Part shown: in pieces, positions 35,873 to 47,200 of the stretch | How the letters are laid out: the number at the start of each line of letters is the position of its first letter | How positions within the stretch are numbered: the stretch's first letter is position 1 | Assembly (NCBI GenBank): GCA_026874595.1 | Contig: CM049307.1 | Coordinates: 42,790,362 to 42,854,361, forward strand | Length of the DNA: 64,000 bases | From: Sipunculus nudus | Taxonomy: Eukaryota; Annelida; Sipuncula; Golfingiida; Sipunculidae | Reading direction: 5' to 3' | Notes under the pieces: generated by a model | What the model saw: the letters and a program-made list of their open reading frames with translations, nothing else | Told to the model about the DNA's origin: nothing | Database searches by the model: none | Translations under genes and position numbers: made by a program

Positions 35873-36378
35873 ATTAAGTGGCAGGCAGAGAGCAAAGAAG
35901 ATTCCAGCGGACGCAGAAGCGTGTATCAGATTCTAGGACCTTATCTGACTAATGCGGCAATTATAGATGTTCAAAGACTTTCTCCTGGATTTTATGCATC
36001 TGGACTTCAGATTACTTTCTGGGTTGTTGCAAGAACTTTCCACTGGACTGTCATTCTCCGGGAGTTAACATTCAAAGGACTTATCGTTGTGATGGTGTTG
36101 GTATCCAGGTACATACATTATTTTCTCTGTGATGGTATTGACTTGTTGCTATACCGCTGTTTTACTGTATAATTGTATTGATTTAGTGTATTGTAATGTT
36201 AGGGTTGTTTTAAGAATAATTATAGTTATTTGTTAATAAAAAACCACTGACCTTTTTTTATTCATTCCCCTAGACATTTCACGCCGCCTAGTGTTACAGA
36301 ATCTGATTTGTTTTTATCTCCATTACAAAATTTGTGTTCATCACGCATACGTGATCTGTTTATATAAGGTTCCGTAAC
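35873..36378. mobile_element. About 0.5-kb insertion inside the minisatellite (unclassified)
   Basis: Unrelated sequence interrupts the array between ...CACAGCATATA and AATACCCTAGAC.... It contains an AATAAA-type signal near 36232 and an 83-codon open frame (35921-36172) without family motifs. Its ends read TGGCAGG and GTAACA, faintly like a solo LTR, but no target duplication is clear. Confidence 0.4.
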
Positions 36379-36545
36379 AATACCCTAGACAACCTCACAG
36401 AATACACCTTTATACGCAAAGTACCCAAGATAGCCTAACACCATTCATACGCACAGTACCCCAATCAATATCACACCATATACATTACTCCAGTCAACCT
36501 CATAGCATATACCCAGACACACAGTATCCCAGCCAACCTCAAGGT
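36379..36545. repeat. Minisatellite array, resumed
   Basis: About four degenerate 41-bp units (CAGTACCCCAATCAATATC and similar) continue on the far side of the insertion. Confidence 0.85.
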
Positions 36546-36630
36546 CTTATTGAAGAAGGACTTTCATATATTGTGAGAATGTATTAATTTATTATAAATA
36601 GACAAATATATAAACAATAAATATGTACAG

Positions 36631-37041
36631 ATGAACGGTTATTACTGTCGGGTTGCTATCACATTATGTACCATCATTCAGCTATTACGCCCGCATTACA
36701 TCATGACAAAAATGTGTCCTTGCTCGTACAACATGTCAGAGTTCAAGAATAATGATGAAAAACTATCTGTAAAGTGTAATTGTTCACGTGAAAAATCCAC
36801 ATGTGTACATTTATATAATGTAACTGCTAACATTCAAAAGAAATTTTGGCCGAGAATGGCACATCTAGAAAAAATAATTATATTCGAGCGTGGGTATGTC
36901 TGTCTAATACTCCACGATATAGTACGGATTGCTGTTAACCATATTTGTTGTTCCGGAATACATTTCCCTTGGGGAATTATGGCTATTGTTTCTGAAATTA
37001 TATTGAAATACCTTCAAAAAGAAAATAAAGAAAAGGTTTAG
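36631..37041 (+). CDS. Open frame of unknown function, Cys-rich (136 aa)
   Basis: This is the longest ATG frame that is not a known exon. It has a hydrophobic N-terminus, a cysteine cluster (CPCS, KCNCSREKSTC), a potential N-glycosylation site NVT, the stretch FWPRMAHLEKIIIF and a hydrophobic C-terminal part before a Lys/Glu-rich end. It is not low-complexity or part of a repeat seen here. It overlaps, on the opposite strand, the likely 3' flank of the DOK-like gene. It may be a real exon, a decayed domain or chance. Confidence 0.25.
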   Translation: MNGYYCRVAITLCTIIQLLRPHYIMTKMCPCSYNMSEFKNNDEKLSVKCNCSREKSTCVHLYNVTANIQKKFWPRMAHLEKIIIFERGYVCLILHDIVRIAVNHICCSGIHFPWGIMAIVSEIILKYLQKENKEKV

Positions 37042-37358
37042 GAAAAAGTAAAAAGATACCCTATTTACCTATAGGCCTAGGCTATATTTATATCACTAGG
37101 AAACGTTTTATTTTCTTAATTAACTTAATTAAATTAATTATAGATTTGATGGCATAAATGGAATATATTACCATTTAATCACAACATGTGCAGTTACTAC
37201 AAACAATTAATGTTTTACATTGCGTCTGCGATGTATGACTAGATGACATGACAATCATTTATTAAATGATTGCGAGAACCCGTGGTTTACTTAATAACCA
37301 CGTGGGCGTGATTATATATACATATATAAAATTACAGATGGAAGAAAACACATTGTAA

Positions 37359-37913
37359 ATCATGTAGCTGTGTATCCATCATGCACTGCAGTTTTTGTAC
37401 AATAAAATGTGCGGTCCATTATTACAGTCCCGTGTCAGTCTGATCTTATTGAGAACAATGCTGCGGCACATCTTTTCCCACTGACCACACTCTAATTCAA
37501 GTCTCTGCGGTCACTGCTCCATCAGTTATGTTTAAAACTCCAAACCGAATTTACTGTCTGACTCGTTGTGATCATGTGAGACCAATGACGCCCTCTGTAG
37601 ACCGGTTTTATATGGCGATAAACGTCTTCTCCAGTAAATACTATCTTTGAAGCTGTCGTCTTGCCGAGAGGCCCTTATAAATACACATAACCGGTTGTGT
37701 TCCTGAATTCCCAAGCATATAGACTCTCGCTAGCCGTGCTCAGATTTTGTATTTATCAGGGACCAATGCCCAGACTGTCTAACCCAGTGCCACAGAAGGT
37801 TTCCAAGAAGAATGGAGAGCAAAATTCAACTGCTGATATGCTACGAACGCCACCGGGCACAACAAGCAACACTTGAGCAGCAAAGGCATGCAGTTATCAC
37901 ATTGGATATCTGT
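37359..37913. repeat. 555-bp duplicated segment, copy 1 (3' of DOK-like stop)
   Basis: Same length and nearly identical to 39657-40211, with roughly ten substitutions and no indel noticed. It contains an AATAAA on the plus strand (ACAATAAAATG). A 60-codon minus-strand open frame is shared by both copies. The two copies resemble a pair of LTRs in length and identity, but real exons lie between them. Confidence 0.9.
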
Positions 37914-37960
37914 AGGATAAAATCTTATAGGAATGCCCTTTTGTATATAATGCTTATGAG

Positions 37961-38211
37961 TCAGTGATGGTCGAACCAAAACACAGGTTTCCGTGGTGGC
38001 AGGACGGGCTTTCCATCATCGCCGAGTACCTGACTGAGTCTTGGTGAGTTCCCTGGCGTGATGCTTTCACCGGAAATGCGACTTCGTGCGCGCGCAGGTC
38101 GAGGAGGGGAAGTCCGTCTGCGGGTAACTTCCGTCTGTTTGATGCTTGATAAACAAATCTCATCTGATGATTCGCCATAACCACTGTCGTCTAGTCGCGA
38201 TTGTTCCTCAT
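37961..38211 (-). CDS. DOK-like terminal coding exon 7
   Basis: Acceptor ttattatag; ends at TGA 37963-37961. It encodes LDDSGYGESSDE, an Arg/Ser/Pro-rich basic stretch (TRRRTSPPRPARARSR) and PVLPPRKPVFWFDHH at the C-terminus, with a second SH3-type motif. The stop lies 48 bp before the duplicated 555-bp segment, which would therefore be in the 3'UTR. Confidence 0.83.
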
Positions 38212-41200
38212 CTATAATAAAAAATAAAGTTTTCTTGTTAAATATACATATTGCATATAAATATCATAATTCCCTGCTGTGTAAAAAACCGATTCTGCTA
38301 GGTTATCAAGCTGTCTTTTGTTCAAAATTTAAATGGTAACACAAATCTGAAGGTGCAGGCCTAAATTAAACAAAGTCTGAAACTACTGTCCCAGTTCAAA
38401 TATTTCTTCAATGTGTGCGTGAGAATAAATTTTAATATGAATCGTTCACATGTATACAGTTGATTTGCACGTGTGTATCTGCATATGTACGGAAGTCAAA
38501 AGGAAACGTAGTTGAAAGTGCTAGCAACGATATTGACCAATACTCTGTGGGAAATGTAGATTTACAATTCAAATAACAGGTAAACAAGAAGCTTTATCTA
38601 TTACAATCTATTACATCTCCATGCAGTCTGTGGCACCTACGCTTTTCGAAACCTTTGATTCAGCGAGCCACACTGGCGTCTATTTCCTGAATAGAATGTA
38701 CAAGGCAATTTTACCAATCCAATGACTCGCATAAATTTACTTCACGCGGCTGCCCAGAGCACGTCTCGAGCTGGTTCTATACCAAACGTTTAGCATTTCC
38801 GGGAGGGCATTTGACCAATCAAATAAGGCCAAACAAACCTGTCCCGTTTCTGAGGCACAAGTGTCCTTGTTTAGACGACGTGTGAATAGTGTGCTCTTTA
38901 CATTTTGATCGTCAAATCTGATTGGCAGTTTTTATTCAGCCTGAACACTTACAGGCTTGTTCATTATTAATGAAATAGACGCCAGAGCGGCTAAATGAAT
39001 CAAGAAATTATAAAAGCGTAGCTGCCACAGACTTATAACATATAGATAATATTTTGTTATAACGTTTGATAATTTCCCCATACACATTAATACAGCATCA
39101 TTAGTACGACATATATTTTGTGGTACATATACACAGCCATGGCTAAAGCCAAAACATAATACAAAGACAAAGCCGGGTTGATGAAATGCGTGTTGATGAC
39201 TTTAAGTAGACCTGCCTTTAAGATTTTTCATGCTTACTTCTGCATACATTAAACCGACTTTGAATAAAAAGAAGCTGAAACTGTAAGACAGCCACTGAAG
39301 CACCACTCACGGACTCACCGGAAGAACCAATACTTCCGTCCAGGCATGCGTAATGAATACTTGGATCTTCGTCGTTCAATTGGAAAACGGACAACTCATC
39401 GAGCAGATCAAGATAAGAAACACCTGCGAAAAGACAGAGGCTTAACTAAAACATGACACATACACAAGGCACAGGAAAATTATGTACATTTAGACTAAAC
39501 AATACAGGTACAATGCGGCGATACCAACCAGTTAACACCACAATGCATAGCATAAAACCAAAGTTACTAAAACACAACATCACTTACGGTACTGGAAATA
39601 AAACTGTGTTAATAATAAAAAAAAACATGATACAGCTCTGTGAATAGCTAATGTAGATCATGTAGCTGTGTATCCATCATGCACTGCAGTTTTTGTACAA
39701 TAAAATGTGCGGTCCATTATTACAGTCCCGTGTCAGTCTGATCTTATTGAGAACAATGCTGCGGCACATCTTTTCCCACTGACCACACTCTAATTCAAGT
39801 CTCTGCGGTCACTGCTCCATCAGTTATGTTTAAAACTCCAAACCGAATTTACTGTCTGACTCGTTGTGATCATGTGAGACCAAAGACGCCCTCTGTAGGC
39901 CGGTTTTATATGGCGATAAACGTCTTCTCCAGTAAATACTATCTTTGAAGCTGTCATCTTGCCGAGAGGCCCTCATAAATACACATAACCGGTTGTGTTC
40001 TTGAACTCCCAAGCATACAGACTCTCGCTAGCCGTGCTGAGATTTTGTATTTATCAGGGACCAATGCCCAGACTGTCTAACCCAGTGCCACAGAAGGTTT
40101 CCATGAAGAATGGAGAGCAAAATTCAACTGCTGATATGCTACGAACGCCACCGCGCACAACAAGCAACACTTGAGCAGCAAAGGCATGCAGTTATCACAT
40201 TGGATATCTGTGAATATATTGATCGTGCGTGTATGTGTGTTTGCTCACCTCCTGTTGACGAGGTTGAATCTGCAGACGGATGGGTTCTTGGCGGGACTGG
40301 AGGAGGAGAGGGTCGACCAGCAGACGAACCACTTGAACTTGACCAGCTCCTGCCTGTAGACACAGAGAGCCGTTGTGGTTTAGTCAAGGTGAGGGAAAAC
40401 GAGTTCACACGAACATTCCACTTATACTTTATGAAAGTAGAAAACGACTAAATTACCAAGAATTGAAATTTGCTTGATATTTAATTACCAAACCTATTAA
40501 TTAAATACCAATACTGTCATATACATGAAACATATAGGAATAAGCTGAAAATTAAATGCAAAAAAAGTAATTACATAAAAAATATAAAAAAATGTAGCAG
40601 GTCTAAGGTGCATTGACGTTAATATACTGTTTGCAAATAAAATAATATTTAACTAAAACCGTCATCTCAGGCAGATTGTGTTACGACAGTGTGACTGATC
40701 GGTACTCTTTCGATCCATGTTATATTCTAAGGTATTAAGCCGTCAAAACATGTGATAGACAAGTACAGTATTTAGTAAATAAATGACAAGAACATATACC
40801 TATGAGTGAATTGTCGGCCAGGTTGGGACTGCTGTGACTGTTGGCTCCTAGACTCAGCGAGGTTGGAATCTGTAGCTCGCTGTTGAAGAGAGCCGCCTGT
40901 GACAGAAACCGCCTCTGGTTCAACTTGTGTATTGCGTCCTTAACCATTCTAACCAACTCCACGCCATGTTTGGTTCGGAAGACAAACTTTCCCTCCCCTG
41001 ACTTGCTGTGGCTGCAATCATAATATTTTCAAATACTAATTACACTGGTCCAATCGCTCCAGGGTTTGACAGCACTCAGGTGTACCACTGGCATGCTAAA
41101 AATATTTTATACACATTCTGTTAATCGAATAACTCATATGAAACATATTTTTTTACAACTATTACTACTACTACTACTACAACAACTACTACTGCCTCAT

Positions 41201-44200
41201 GTGATATTAAAGTTTAAACAATTCGCAGAGCTCCAATCAGGCTTATGAAGAAATATAGGAATTTTAGAGGAGGGCTTGAGAAAAAATATGGGAGATTACT
41301 GGAATTTTTCAGTCGAAAAAATATAGGCTCGTATACAATCGTGGTTTTTCTAGTAATTTTTTTATGACCATATATATTCTCCAAGCATATTCTACAGGTT
41401 TGGTTAATTAATTAGATGTATGCATTTGTATGACTGCGTCACTTACAGAGACATTTCTACAAAGGAGCCATATGTTTAAAATATTAATGGATATATACAA
41501 CAAAAATTATTTAAAAACTGTGGAGTGAAAAAATATATTGCAAAATATAGGAGACACACTCTAAATGCTGGCAATAAAGGAAATTCTAAGGGACAACTTT
41601 TTTAAAAATCAAAATACAGGAATCAACGAGAGTCCTGCATTCATTTTCTACTCTTTCTGTTATGCCTTGAGGTTATATATACAAAGGTAATAGAACTACC
41701 TCAGTTGAAATATCATTATATAAGAATATTGATTTTTTTTATAAAGACGAACTTGCTTATACATTGCTTTATGGTTAACAAGAAAGGCTGTACTCACAGG
41801 CCGGACTCCAGGGTCACCACTTGGTCTCCGTTTAAGTCCTCGGTTTTGAATTTCTTCAGGTTGGCCAGGAGCCACGTGCACACCTGTAACCCCGAATCGT
41901 CAAGGAGAAGGATGGTGTCTGTTCTCACTTGCATGACGTAATCACCTGACAGTTTATTTCGTAATGAACTACAGTTAGTTTGAACTCGTACCGGCAGCCT
42001 CTGGTATTTTTCTGAAATAAAAAAAGCTAGTAAATACGCTTAAAGATATATTACGAAATGTTTCAGTCTTATATATGTGTGTTACAGATAGTTTTGTACA
42101 TGTAACACATAAGATCGAAACATCTGCAATCTCCTTCAATTACATTAAGGCATTAGCAAGGAAACGAGCTATGTACCACAACAAAAATTTGATATTACAA
42201 ATGGTCGCCATAGTGTCTTGGCAATATTTCCTCCCGTCGAACTGGGCTCACTCTAAAAAGATTTAAGATGAGGTACCGAAAAAAAGCGTTATCTGCAAAT
42301 AACATCTTCTATCCCAGTTCGATTATTCCAATGACATATTTATATGGAATAGTATCCTGGAAAGATTTAACACAATAAGAATATTGATTACTGGGAATAA
42401 AGGTAATAGAAGAATTGCTTACAGGCCGAGAGAGCCTCTTTCTCAAGATCCCTTAGTTCAAGTTTAGCATATTGGTATTTCCTTTCTCATTTATTAGACA
42501 GATAAAAAGATTATTCACTAGAAAAACAGACAGATAAAAAGATTATTCATTACAAATTCTCCATACCTTTTGTGAGAGTGGAGGATTTTGTTTTCATGAG
42601 AGTGAAGTGCGGTGATGACAAGCTGTGGGCTGGTCGTGGTGCCACTAGCGGTACTGAGACGTCTGTCTGTCCATCTGATTTGCACAGTTTCTCTTTTTCA
42701 GCTAAATACTTTATCGCCACAAGCCATTCCGCTACGAGTTCTTCTTTATCTGAGGCCAGAATAAGTGGCGAATGGCCGTCTAATGTTACTGCAATGGCTT
42801 GTGGATAACGTTTGGAATCATTGTAGCTGCCCACGTGTGCCACGTGACGCAGGTCAAAGGTGAAGTATTCCTTGGATCCAGCCGAGAAATCCACTGAACT
42901 CTCGTACAGCTCGAGACTGGCGCTTTTGTCCAACATATTGTCTCGCAAAATCAGAAATCTTTTCTGCCATGTCTGCAAAAAAAAAAAAAAAAAATAAAAA
43001 TATTTCAAGATTATTTGAATAATTCGCAAAAATGTTATGACGCTTACGGCTTTTAAAAATTTTGAACGATTGCTCAGAAGGTGACAACAAAGCTCTTTTC
43101 TTGTTCAATATGAATTAGGAGTTGTTATCTAAACTGGAGGAAAATTTGTATTGGGTGTTGATTCGGGTCTCTGCGTGTGATGCATGGGTTCCAAACCTGT
43201 AACGTAGCATGGTATGGGCCTAAACCAAATAACCATAAAATCAACATAAGTCATAAAATTAAGATACCTGAACCAACCTAAAAGACGGTTTGCTCTTTCG
43301 TTGTAAATGACAATAGATAGAATACAATGATCCTATATCTACCAAACGATGTGGGGACCATTTCACAAGCAGTAACTTTGACAATAAGGCTGAATTTACA
43401 TTATGGAAAATCGCTTGGTCTGCATGTAAACTATTTAGAATAGGTCAGTCAAAATGTTCGGATGATCGCTTTCATTCATACGTGCTGCTGAACACATTCC
43501 CTTATAATACATAATATACATATGTACGGGATCGTCCCAGCTATATCCAGCATGATAATAACTCCATTGGACTAATGGACACAGCACGCGAAGCATAACA
43601 TATAAAAGCCGATGAATTAAGTTAATATTTGTTCCCCGCGGTAATAGAGAGGCATAACGCTGTGTCACGTGACATGACTGCGAGAAACGACTTCGTCATC
43701 ATGGGCTGCTCGCGTCATCAGAGTTCCACTCTGGCCGTATGGATTTATGCAGTTACTTATTGCTATCGTTGGAAAAGTCTACATTGAATCCGTGCACCCG
43801 TAATTAGCGTTTGTCCAGACGATTGATTAAACCTGTTAGACAGGCGCTGAATGACGTAAAATCTCATTGATAAGGGCCGGGCTTCGTTTTTGACGGGAAC
43901 ACAGTTTTTCTGTGGCTTTATTTGCATGGCCGAGGCGTAGGGCAAAATTGAAAACCAATAAATGTGGCGTATCTAAAAATGCAATTATATATGGCAATGG
44001 TTTGCTCTGAGTTGCAACGAGTAAAGTGGTTTCACGGCTACAACAGGTCTTTCAGCCAGCCATTGAGGCTCCAAAAATTGCATGTTATATTAGTATTTTT
44101 ATTTCATATTTCACACTGACGTTAACTCTGATTAACGTCAAGGAAGTGTCATTTAGATCCTTGGATCTTGCGGTGTAAAGAAAAATATTACACCCAGTAG

Positions 44201-47200
44201 AATCTGCCTGCATTATCACGCCTTGCTGGACCAGGGCCTCGGCATATAAATCCTGTGATAAAGGCCCCTGGGCTGCGTTCCTTTCACTATAGTTTCCAGC
44301 AGAAGATTAAAATACAGCCATAAGTGCCGCTAAAAGACTGATGTATTCAGGGTCGGAGGATCGTTAACAGTCACGAATAATGTCACTGAACGCTTAACTA
44401 TGCTTTGGTACACGTAACGTCTTTCAAAAGATAAAACTTTCGTGAAAGAGGGACAGGGTTTTATTTATATTATCAAATTATCACCACACAATCACATGGA
44501 AGTATTCTCTCCTTTTCCTGTACAAATGAAGTTTAACTCCCTGTACAATTCTTTCTTTTAAAAGAAATACCTTTCTTGTGAGAGAGGCAAGGTTTTATTT
44601 ATGTTATAAAATCCTCACCACACAACACATGAAAGTAATTCTCCCTGTACAAATGAAGTTACAATACTCCCTGTACCATTCTTAGTTTTTATTTCTTTCT
44701 CTCTCGCTAAACAAATGAAAGAATTGATGAATTACACAACCATTCGCTTATCCGAGATAATTAAAACACACGACTCTCTATAACATGTGGGCGTAAATGG
44801 CTGAACAGATCCATATGCCAATGCAGATAATATAAAATCCGTTACTGGTATTTAATTATGCATGAGTGAACGGCGAATAGACCAAGGGAATGACGCATTC
44901 GGACGAGATCTGCATCATCAGCAGGGTGAAACTAATGGAAGCTCGGGTATTTCCCGGCAGGTGTAGCGGATTTTGCTAAGAGCCACCATTGCGTACTTCA
45001 CGAACTTCCGGTGACAAACAGTAGCCTTGGGACAACGTAGGTGCGGAGTTTCGTGTCTGATGAATGAAGAGTCCAGTATACAGGTCCCCTGGCAAACCGC
45101 ACTTAATGACCACACGGGCGTGGCCCTGAATTATTAAATCAAAGTGCAGACAGGGAATTACAAAAGTACCTTGTCAGGGATACAGCTTTCCACGTTATAA
45201 ATGTGTCATCTTAATTCTTTTCTCTTTGAAAACAGTTTGCTGGGCGTTTTTTTATGTTATATAGAATTAAATATTTATATTAATTTCATGTGCATTAAGC
45301 GATTTTTCTCATCAAGTTACCGGTTTTTTAGAGTACACAGAAACTTGAATTTCACACCAAATCAAACTGACAAAAATATTCCAAACGGCCTGTACCGTGT
45401 CTGTTTCCATTCCTTTTTTTCCATAATAGGTGATAAATTTAATTATCCTTATTTTTGCTGCAGCAAAACCACCGCTTACAATACGTCCATGCTTAATTTG
45501 CTCGTTTACACTATAGCATTATCTCAGTCGTTCATTATCTCGCTGCTTGATCATCCCACTTCTGCTACCAAATGCTCATCCGCACAAAGATGCAGCGCTT
45601 GATTGATAAGCTGGTTTTCATTCGAATTTCATGCACGGAGCACATGAACACCCTCAGGGCAAGGCTAAAAATTAATGTAACGCCCGTCTTTTCCATAGCA
45701 TCCCCTTCTTTGGTGTCTCGTTATTGTCGTTCCGTTGACTCATAACTTATCTTCCGGAAAAATCTACAAATCCTGTTCTGTTAAGTCTTTTTACGAACAT
45801 TGACAACATGATTACTGCATTAGTCAAGGAAAATAGCGGCTCATTTATCTCTCGTGTGTATTTAGAATATCAAGGCGTTGCTGCAAGCGTATAACATTTG
45901 AGGCTATACATTAAAACTCTTCAGGCGTACAGGATGATTCTTCAAGCATGATTAGGTTTAATGTGAAGATAGGAGATGAAGAAGAACATCGAAGATAAGC
46001 AATCATCAAAGATGAGGCTGCTAATATATATTACGGGATGTCGACATGGTCCTTGAGTGGAATTTAAATGGAAGCCGACCATTCCATTAAGCCTTGGTGG
46101 GGTTAGTGGGATGATGGAAAATGAGGTAGTTGTATTAAAGAACAACCTATTGTATCTGTAATATGTTATTTTCTCTATTCCGAAGTTAACCGCCGTTTAT
46201 TGTTATTTTCTTGTGATAATTCAACATGCTTTAATATTACAGCGTTTAGGTCGAATCTTCATAACTTTCAGCTGTATTGATGATAAAACTCTTTCGTGAA
46301 TAACAAATGAAATCTATATTTTTTATTCATGCGTTTTATTATACTAGGAAAATACCGCTCTTAAATAAGTTGCTGAGAGGGGTGATGTCACATTTTTAAT
46401 TGTATGTCATCTCTTGATATTCTAGACATATTGAGCGCCGGGATTTGATCTGGGGTCCGCTGACCCCCTTCCCGGCAGCATGGAGTGGGCCCAACCACAC
46501 ACATGACTTGGCTTACAGATGAAACGTATCTACCAGATATTTTGTTTACTGGCCTGGAGCAAAAGATTCTTGGCAAGGGACCACATTGTTGTTCCATTGG
46601 TCATCCTGTGTTATACAAGAACACAATTCAGCTAATTAGGCGGCAAACATTCTTCAATGTGTTGAACGGATAACTCTCATGGATGGCTTCTAAGTACAGT
46701 AATCCTGTTTACATATACACCGTACAATTCCCCAAGCATGGATAATTCGGGATCCAATTTGTACAGACGATTGGGGATGGATAGCTTTTGAGGATCTGCA
46801 CTCCGGATCTTTGTAATTTGACAAGTCCGCTCTGTAGAAAGCATGGGATTATAGTCATTAGATTGATAACCTTGGAGTCTCCAGTGTCCCCTGGAGCGGG
46901 AGACAGAGAGGGCTTCCCGAAACCCGGACATAACCAGTTCAGTGCCCTGTCATTGTCCGTCTGGCGGTTAATAACCAGCTACTTAGAATTTGCTTCCTGT
47001 ACCGGCCTGTGATGGACTTGGCTATATTGCATTATTGTCGTTGCCATGGTAACGGCAAGGCCATCCAACACAGCTTGTACATTTCATGGACACGGAGAAA
47101 ATGGGTTTCGGAATCTTATCAGAGCATCATTGAATGCAATCGTGAACATGTGTCATCTACGGTTAAGGCATTTTAGCAAGCACATAAACAAAGAACCATG

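Noticed and set aside
32845-36545. CRISPR array
   Set aside because: Units are head-to-tail 41-bp repeats without unique spacers, in a eukaryotic genome.
37359-40211. Intact LTR retrotransposon with 555-bp LTRs
   Set aside because: The 1.7-kb interior has no gag or pol and contains DOK-like exons 6 and 7 in correct phase with proper splice sites.
42854-43108. Alternative upstream start for the PH exon with KFYFFFF-type sequence
   Set aside because: It reads through the poly-T tract of the splice acceptor; exon 1 at 54232-54315 supplies the correct PH N-terminus in phase.
45201-45602. 133-codon plus-strand frame
   Set aside because: It is rich in Phe/Ser/Tyr from AT-rich DNA, lies inside a long intron on the other strand and shows no domain.
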